Below, piece by piece: positions 58,944-64,000 of a stretch of DNA of 64,000 nt (its first letter is position 1; each line of letters begins with the position of its first letter). Under the pieces are notes generated by a model. That model ran no database searches. It was not told where the DNA came from and was given only the letters and a program-made list of their open reading frames with translations. The position numbers and the translations under genes were made by a program. Source of the stretch: Nitrospirota bacterium (lineage in GTDB: Bacteria; Nitrospirota; Nitrospiria; Nitrospirales; Nitrospiraceae); NCBI GenBank assembly GCA_040757595.1, contig JBFLWP010000018.1:1-64000 (forward strand), in the 5' to 3' direction.

Positions 58944-60725
58944 TCAGAAAAAGATCTGAAGCTGGACGCGCAGGGCATTTTCGACCAATGTCCCGCCGCG
59001 AGCGTCCAGGGGCACACAGCCAGACGGCCAGGCCGTCGTCGAGTTGCACTGCGATTGGTCGCCGTTCACCGTGTTGGGCAAGGGATTGCTGCGGCCGATC
59101 GCGTACCCGCCGGTCCCCATCGCGACGTTCGAATAGGTGATCATGAACTGGTAGTCGTAGGTCCCGAATGGAAACCAGTTGAGGGACAAATCCACCTCCT
59201 TGATCAGATCGCTGGCCGAGTGGGTATCCGGATCCCAGTAGGCATAGCGCGCCGCAACCTCCAAATGGCGGGGAATGAGATAGTAGCCGGACTGGACGTA
59301 CCAGCCTGTCGCGTTGCCGAGTAACCCTGGGGCGTAACCAGTGCAGGGCCCTCCGACGCTGCTCGTCTGCACGCAAGGCAGTCCCTTGTTGTGGCGATTG
59401 ATGTTCTTGAAATAATATTCGCCCTGAAGCGAGAACCCGCGGTATTTCAAGACCGCGTCCAGCCCCCAGGTCGTGTAGTCCACGACTCCCCATCCGAGCT
59501 GACGGCCGTTTCCGAAAGTCGCCAACTGCCGGCGCCAGTTGAGGTTCGCCAGGTCAATGCCGATGAAGGCGTTGTCGCTGCTCGTGTTGATCCCCGGGTT
59601 GTAGGCGAAGTTCCCGGCCACCGCCAACTGCGGCGTTTCCGAATAGGCCAGGTCCCCCTCCCCGTAGCCGGGCCGCCCCGTCACGTTCCACATGAGGCGG
59701 GCCGAATACATGAACTGGTTGATCCAATTGCCCCTGAAATTCGCGTTCAGATTCCGTTGATTGGTGGGGCAGGAAGGGGTCGGGAACGGATTGCTGCCGG
59801 TCTGGCCGCCGGGACAACCTTGGGTCGGCTCTTCGCTTTCAAAGGACCCGTAGTCGGTGAAGAGCGGGCCGCCCCCATTGAACATCCCCAGATAATAGTT
59901 CACCGGGTAGAGCTCGTCGTCGTTCATGATCGTCAGGCCGATGTCCCGGCGGTTGAGCCCGTTCGCGGTAAAGGCGTCCATCACGAGGGCTCGTTCCGAA
60001 AACTGCATCGAGGCGGTGTTGTTGATCTGGGACCGGTTGAAATACACCTTGTACTGGCCGGCCTGGACGTTGAACAGGGGGAAGTGGGTGCTGGTGACGT
60101 AGAAGTCCAACAGGTTGGCCGAGCCCGGTGTCTGGGCGTTTTCCGCCGTTTCGAATCCGAGCTGCATGAAGTATTTGAAATCCGGGTTGAAGATGTGCCC
60201 CGTGAACAGGAGCCGGGCCCGCCGCAGGTTGAATTGGGAGTAATTGTTCGTCGAGCGGTTCGCCCGGTAATCCCCGAACACTCCGAGGAGCTCCGGAAAG
60301 TTCTTGGCGTCTCCCGGATTCCTCCAGGCGTCGTTCCGCCACCTCGTCGTTTCCCGGAACTGCGCGCGGGCACGAATCTTCAGAAAAAACGCATTGTCGT
60401 TCACCGAGACGTTGAAGCCCCGGTCGTACCAGAGCTTAAAGGGGCTCTGGGTCAGATAGGCGTAGGTCTCCGAGTCTTTGAGAGCCTGTTCGTACTCTTC
60501 CTGGGTGATCAACCCCTTCTCCAGAGCCCGCTCCATGAGGAGCCGCAAGGCCGGGTCCTGGGTCTCGACGAACACGTACTTGCCGTCCTTCTCGATCAGC
60601 TTCCCCGACTCCACCGCGTGAGCAGGCCGCGGGTCGCCCCACGCCGCCGTCAAGGTCACGGCCAGCAAACATGCTCTCAGGAGCCGGCTCCAGAGCCGGT
60701 CGTCCCAAGTCTGTCGAGCCAACAT
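58944..60725 (-). CDS. outer-membrane porin in the molybdate locus
   Basis: The 593-residue protein has a signal peptide (LWSRLLRACLLAVTLTAAW, then PAHA), an N-terminal helical segment (LRLLMERALEKGLITQEEYEQALK) and a beta-barrel with alternating strands such as FFLKIRARAQFRETTRW, LRRARLLFTGHIFNPDFKYFMQLGFET and ending VENALRVQLQIFF, with the terminal Phe of outer-membrane proteins. It resembles OprP/OprO-type anion porins. It likely carries oxyanions across the outer membrane. ATG 60725 is preferred to a frame start at 60785 overlapping the upstream gene. Confidence 0.88.
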   Translation of the reverse strand: MLARQTWDDRLWSRLLRACLLAVTLTAAWGDPRPAHAVESGKLIEKDGKYVFVETQDPALRLLMERALEKGLITQEEYEQALKDSETYAYLTQSPFKLWYDRGFNVSVNDNAFFLKIRARAQFRETTRWRNDAWRNPGDAKNFPELLGVFGDYRANRSTNNYSQFNLRRARLLFTGHIFNPDFKYFMQLGFETAENAQTPGSANLLDFYVTSTHFPLFNVQAGQYKVYFNRSQINNTASMQFSERALVMDAFTANGLNRRDIGLTIMNDDELYPVNYYLGMFNGGGPLFTDYGSFESEEPTQGCPGGQTGSNPFPTPSCPTNQRNLNANFRGNWINQFMYSARLMWNVTGRPGYGEGDLAYSETPQLAVAGNFAYNPGINTSSDNAFIGIDLANLNWRRQLATFGNGRQLGWGVVDYTTWGLDAVLKYRGFSLQGEYYFKNINRHNKGLPCVQTSSVGGPCTGYAPGLLGNATGWYVQSGYYLIPRHLEVAARYAYWDPDTHSASDLIKEVDLSLNWFPFGTYDYQFMITYSNVAMGTGGYAIGRSNPLPNTVNGDQSQCNSTTAWPSGCVPLDARGGTLVENALRVQLQIFF

Positions 60726-60784
60726 GGCCGCCAATACCTCCTGAAACGAAGACCGACGAGTGGATGCCCGGGATGGCGGCCTCA

Positions 60785-61453
60785 TTACTTCTCAATGGGC
60801 AGGTCTGCGGACTTGAGGAAGTCGCGATACAGCACACCTCGTTCACCCACAGCCGGATCGGTGCTCCAGAAGCGGTTGGGCTCGAAATAAAGGAGGAAGG
60901 TGCCGGACTCAGGCGGAATGGCCGGATAGCGCAGGTCCCATTGTTCCTCCTTCCGGATCGGAAACTGTGCGTGAAAGTGCTCGAGTGTGAAGTGGAAGTA
61001 GGGATCGCGGACGGCAATCCAACCGCCGGTCGCGTCGTGCTCGTAAGCGGGATTCATGCCGGGAGCCAGCAGCAGGAAATGCACCCGCTCCTCGGGACCC
61101 GCTTTCTGGAGCGCCTCGGCCAGAAAGGGAACGAGCGCGTCCAGTTCGTCCTGGCGGAAGATTTTTTTCGGCGGGACTTCTTCGGCGAACCAGCGGAGCG
61201 GCAGCCGCTGTTTTTCCCGGAAGGAGAAGGCCGCGAGGATCGCGGCCAGGTCCCGGGGACTGAATTGCACCGGATGGGTGTAGCCGGCCGGCTTCACCTC
61301 CCGTTGAATCGTGACCACCGCGCGCTGGCTCTCATGGACCGTCTGAACGGTGTACGGAAGCCGCGCGCAGCCCGCCGCAGACCACAGCCCGCCGACCAGA
61401 GCGGCCAGGATCGTTATGTTGCGCCAACGACCACGCGTCTCGGAATCCCGCAT
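60785..61453 (-). CDS. lipoprotein of unknown function
   Basis: The 222-residue protein has a lipoprotein signal: ILAALVGGLWSAAGC, with Cys near residue 29. The mature part includes QREVKPAGYTHPVQFSPRDL, then AAFSFREKQRLPLRWFAEEVPPKKIF and PYFHFTLEHFHAQFPIRKEEQWDLRYP, with several His residues. No known enzyme family was seen. The ATG at 61453 has GGAGAG ahead. The gene stop shares a TAATG with the porin frame, so porin and lipoprotein are probably one transcript. An AT-rich island lies just upstream. Confidence 0.78.
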   Translation of the reverse strand: MRDSETRGRWRNITILAALVGGLWSAAGCARLPYTVQTVHESQRAVVTIQREVKPAGYTHPVQFSPRDLAAILAAFSFREKQRLPLRWFAEEVPPKKIFRQDELDALVPFLAEALQKAGPEERVHFLLLAPGMNPAYEHDATGGWIAVRDPYFHFTLEHFHAQFPIRKEEQWDLRYPAIPPESGTFLLYFEPNRFWSTDPAVGERGVLYRDFLKSADLPIEK

Positions 61454-61464
61454 GTCGCTCTCCG

Positions 61465-61505
61465 ATTAGAAATTATAAATTATAATATGTAATGTATAAT
61501 GTCAT
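61465..61505. promoter_or_regulatory. AT-rich island upstream of the lipoprotein-porin genes
   Basis: About 40 bases are almost purely A/T, with repeated TATAAT-like sequence on both strands (minus strand contains TATTATAATTTATAATTTC). In a GC-rich window this stands out. It could hold tandem -10 elements or operator half-sites for the regulator encoded upstream; a ModE-like ATAT-rich box is possible but not proved. Confidence 0.5.
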
Positions 61506-61532
61506 CACTGGCCAAAAAAATTTCCGGTCCGT

Positions 61533-62366
61533 CTACGGCCCGACCGGCAGGTATCCCAAGGCCTTCACGACCTTCTGGGCCTCTCGAGACTGGATAAAAA
61601 AGAGGAACTCTTCGCCCAGGGAACGGTTCGGACAATAGCGCTCCATCGCCATGGAATGCACCGTCGGTCGGAGGCTGGCATGCTCGGCCGTAGCCACAAC
61701 GCGGATCCGCTCCTGCTCCCGAACCGCATCCGGCCCGAAAATGATCCCGACGTCGGCCCGCCCATACAGCAGGTGGTCCAGCACGCCGCGGGCATCCGAG
61801 GCCACATCCAGCCGCCCTTTCACATCGTCGGCAATGCCGACCGCTTCGAAGAGCTGGCGGGTCTGTCTGCCCAGCTCCGTCAACGTCGGATCCGCGACCG
61901 CGATGCGATACCCTGCCCCCCTCCCCAATTCCTCGAACGAGGCGGGTGCTTCCACAAGCGCGGCAGGAACGACCAGAACCAGGGGAACGACCGCATAGGG
62001 ACGCATCGTGCCCGGAAGAACGTAGTATTTCGCCTCCAGTCTCCGGATCAGCTCATCGCCCCCCGGGGCAATCAGATGGATCGGGCCGGTCCCGATGAAG
62101 TGCTTGCCCGTGTTTTCCATCGTCGCGATGGTCCGCCTCAGGTCCAGTCCCGAGTCGTAATACACCCTGACTTTCACGTGCGGATGGCGTCGTTCGAACG
62201 CCCGGCTCAGGGCTTCAACTGGGACCTTCAAGCTGGGCGAAGCGGCAATGACCAGCGACTCCATCGCCAGCGCCTCGTGCCGCCCTTGGACGCCGGCACC
62301 TGGCAGGGCCAAAACCAAGACGCAGACGCCCCAGCCATATCGCCAACCTTTCGCTCGCCCTTTCAT
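61533..62366 (-). CDS. second periplasmic oxyanion-type binding protein
   Basis: The 277-residue protein has a signal peptide (GWGVCVLVLALPGAGVQG) and a ModA/WtpA-like solute-binding domain: LVIAASPSLKVPVEALSRAF, VRVYYDSGLDL, then LVLVVPAALV, RIAVADPTLTELGRQTRQLFEAVGI and LYGRADVGIIF. Ligand Ser residues of SPSL and SGLD are in positions typical of molybdate/tungstate binders. The second half is fairly divergent. It lies 26 bases downstream of the regulator gene. Confidence 0.82.
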   Translation of the reverse strand: MKGRAKGWRYGWGVCVLVLALPGAGVQGRHEALAMESLVIAASPSLKVPVEALSRAFERRHPHVKVRVYYDSGLDLRRTIATMENTGKHFIGTGPIHLIAPGGDELIRRLEAKYYVLPGTMRPYAVVPLVLVVPAALVEAPASFEELGRGAGYRIAVADPTLTELGRQTRQLFEAVGIADDVKGRLDVASDARGVLDHLLYGRADVGIIFGPDAVREQERIRVVATAEHASLRPTVHSMAMERYCPNRSLGEEFLFFIQSREAQKVVKALGYLPVGP

Positions 62367-62391
62367 CGCCCCCTCGTTCGAAGGCCGGCGC

Positions 62392-63564
62392 TCACAATTC
62401 CCGCACCTTCCCGGTTTCTCTCGTATCGTAACCGCCCATCGCCTCCATTTCGCGGCGGAAGGGCCGGCTCACGATGGTGTCCAGCAAGACGGCGAGGCCG
62501 GGATGGACCGTGAGATACTTGGCCGGAACCACCAGATCGTACCGTTCTTCCTGCAACGGGATGAAATCCAGACCCAAGAACCGGGCCGCCGATCGGACCC
62601 CCATGCCCGCGTCGGCCAACCCTTCGGCAACCAACCGTCCCACCTCCAGGTGCGACCGTGCGATCCGCTGATAGCCGTTGACTTGAGCGGATGGAATGCC
62701 GGCCATCGCCAACCGCCGATCCAAAAGCAGCCGGGCGCCGGCTCCCGGCTCGCGATTGACCAACGTCACGTCCTTCCTGGCCAGGTCAGCCACCGAACGG
62801 ATGCCCTTGGGATTTCCCGCCCGGACCAGCAAGCCCTCCTCCCAGGCTGCGAAGGTCACGACCCTGACCTCCTGCCCCTTCATGTGCCGCCGGATGTACG
62901 GCAGGTTGCTTTCCCCGGACTTCTCATCCACGATGTGGAGGCCGGCCACGTGGATCTCTTCCCGCTTGAGCGCCTCAAGAGCAGCCACGCTCCCCATCGT
63001 CCAGCCGACCACGGAGCCGCGCTGATCCCGGCGACGGAAATACTCCCCGGCCAGGAAGATGGCGGGGTCGCACCCGCCGACGACCAGTTCCTCCTCCACG
63101 CCCCGACGATCCCGGAGCAGCTCGACCTTCACAGGGCCGGGCTTCCTCCCGCCCCCCCTGTGTTGATCCACCGCCTCTCTGGTCAGTCCGTCCGCGGCAA
63201 CCGTGAAATTCAGGACTTCGCCGAGCCAGGAAACCGGACGGACCAGGTACCGCCCCCCCACCCGTGCCACCTTGACGCGAGTCCGTGCCGGCACCGACTC
63301 GCCCCCGATCAGTTCTCCCTCCACCACCTCACCGGACGAGATCAGGCTGAAGAGGTCCTCGACCCGACAATTGAGCGCGGTGGCCAGCCGGAGCGCGACG
63401 GCCGTGGTGGGCAGATACTGCCCGCCTTCGATCGCGCAGATCGCCTGCCGGGTCACGCCGGCCATACGAGCAAGCTCCCCCTGGGAGAGCCCGCGCCCGG
63501 TCCGCAGCCCCCGGAGGCGATTCTCAACGTTTTCGATCGGCTCCGCCTTGTTTTTCTCCCCCAT
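62392..63564 (-). CDS. XRE helix-turn-helix regulator with periplasmic-binding-like (molybdate-type) domain
   Basis: Residues 16-72 are an XRE helix-turn-helix: LRTGRGLSQGELARMAGVTRQAICAIEGG, then ATALNCRVEDLF. The rest, from about residue 165, is a cytosolic PBP-like domain of the molybdate-binding COG1910 type: VGGCDPAIFLAGEYF, VGWTMGSVAALEAL, VAGLHIVDEKSG, and LVNREPGAGARLLLDR, then GLADAGMGVRSAARFLGLDFIP. Such proteins sense oxyanion and control its transport genes. A TTGACA-N18-TATGAG promoter on the minus strand (63603-63574) ends only nine bases before the start, so the transcript may be nearly leaderless. Confidence 0.88.
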   Translation of the reverse strand: MGEKNKAEPIENVENRLRGLRTGRGLSQGELARMAGVTRQAICAIEGGQYLPTTAVALRLATALNCRVEDLFSLISSGEVVEGELIGGESVPARTRVKVARVGGRYLVRPVSWLGEVLNFTVAADGLTREAVDQHRGGGRKPGPVKVELLRDRRGVEEELVVGGCDPAIFLAGEYFRRRDQRGSVVGWTMGSVAALEALKREEIHVAGLHIVDEKSGESNLPYIRRHMKGQEVRVVTFAAWEEGLLVRAGNPKGIRSVADLARKDVTLVNREPGAGARLLLDRRLAMAGIPSAQVNGYQRIARSHLEVGRLVAEGLADAGMGVRSAARFLGLDFIPLQEERYDLVVPAKYLTVHPGLAVLLDTIVSRPFRREMEAMGGYDTRETGKVREL

Positions 63565-63573
63565 GGGGGGTCC

Positions 63574-63603
63574 CTCATATCAGAAGAAAAGACATGCTGT
63601 CAA
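63574..63603 (-). promoter_or_regulatory. near-leaderless promoter of the molybdate regulator
   Basis: TTGACA (63603-63598) and TATGAG (63579-63574) are 18 bases apart, and the ATG at 63564 lies nine bases after the -10. An alternative -10 TATACT overlaps the -35. Confidence 0.5.
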
Positions 63604-63681
63604 GTATAGTGTCACCAACCGGCCCAAAGTTCCTTCCCTCCTTCACAGACCACGGCATGTGATACTGTACCGGCACTCCCT

Positions 63682-64000
63682 ATGCTCTGCGGAGTCAGCC
63701 TCGCCTGGAAACAGCTCATGATGACGGTCGAGCAGGCGGCTCGAACCGACTCCCCGACTCTGATCCTCGGCGAACCAGGCTCCGGCAAAGATGCGATCGC
63801 GCGGACCCTGCACCAGCTCAGCCGCAGGGACGGGCCTCTCGTCTCGTTCCGGAGCCTCGCCTTGGAGCGGCCGGCATTCGCTTCCGTCTCCCTGAACGGC
63901 ACCCTTCTCGTGGACGACATCGGTCTGCTCCCGGGCCAAGCCCAGCGCCGGTTGCTGGAATTCATTGAGAAAGGACGATCTCCCTCCGACAGAGAGTCGG
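63682..64000 (+). CDS. NtrC-type AAA+ protein lacking the GAFTGA loop, cut by the right edge
   Basis: The frame starts MLCGVSLAWKQLMMTVEQAA and continues to the window end (106 codons). A Walker A is in LILGEPGSGKDAIARTLHQLS and a Walker B-like segment is in NGTLLVDDIGLLPGQAQRRL. In sigma54 activators the stretch between them is about 60 residues and contains GAFTGA. Here it is only about 30 (RRDGPLVSFRSLALERPAFAS), with no GAFTGA, so contact with sigma54 is unlikely. The rest of the protein is outside the window. It is divergent from the molybdate regulator. Confidence 0.75.
   Translation, partial: MLCGVSLAWKQLMMTVEQAARTDSPTLILGEPGSGKDAIARTLHQLSRRDGPLVSFRSLALERPAFASVSLNGTLLVDDIGLLPGQAQRRLLEFIEKGRSPSDRES

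Overview
The window is a GC-rich (mid-60s percent by eye), densely coded piece of a Gram-negative bacterial chromosome. There is no intergenic gap over 300 bases, no CRISPR array and no insertion sequence. Outer-membrane barrels, several lipoproteins, a chlorite-dismutase/HemQ-family protein, a large molybdate-uptake locus and a grpE-dnaK-dnaJ set without hrcA suggest a Nitrospirota (Nitrospira-like) bacterium. That placement is an inference from gene content; no rRNA is present to settle it.

Layout. 1-6.0 kb: a SagB-type nitroreductase cut by the left edge, a small exported protein, a cupin, a GT28/MurG-like glycosyltransferase, a truncated-haemoglobin lipoprotein and a membrane-anchored spermidine-synthase-like protein. 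6.1-12.5 kb: a RiPP (lasso-peptide type) cluster on the plus strand, with RRE (B1), B2 protease, asparagine-synthetase-like cyclase, precursor, a methyltransferase fused to a PqqD-like domain, an HPr-kinase-like kinase and a nucleotidyltransferase. 12.6-15.3 kb: an ECF sigma factor, its RskA-type anti-sigma factor and a two-repeat barrel-like protein that appears to start at ATC. 15.4-23.3 kb: TadA, tRNA-Ser, HIT protein, a frameshifted RecB-like nuclease, a PanE-molybdopterin-domain fusion, a sirtuin, a HAD protein, a DUF1284 protein, a receiver-domain protein and a 36-residue basic protein. 23.5-33.7 kb: valS-nadC-birA-coaX, then grpE-dnaK-dnaJ-rsmE. 33.7-50 kb (minus strand): BNR and IPT exported proteins, ridA, deoB, an 817-residue cyclase-like protein, deoC, mltG, ruvX, alaS, recX, recA, thpR, cinA. 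50.1-54.6 kb: a HemQ-like protein, small and unknown genes, a CAU tRNA and a PilZ protein. 54.7-63.6 kb (minus strand): molybdate regulator, two binding proteins, lipoprotein, porin, modA, lipoprotein, modB, modC and an MFS permease. A truncated NtrC-type AAA+ gene leaves the window on the right.

How the genes work together. The RiPP genes would recognise, cut, cyclise and decorate the 70-residue precursor. The molybdate genes would sense oxyanion, pass it through an outer-membrane porin and import it by ModABC. Translational coupling through ATGA/GTGA overlaps is common. Short inverted repeats built from degenerate GTGA-, GTGAAGC- or TCAGC-type units sit at many gene borders, and one has been read through in frame inside the SagB gene. 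The most unusual items are the RiPP locus with its lysine-start, Gly/Met/His-rich predicted core, the methyltransferase-RRE fusion, the PanE-molybdopterin fusion and this repeat family.
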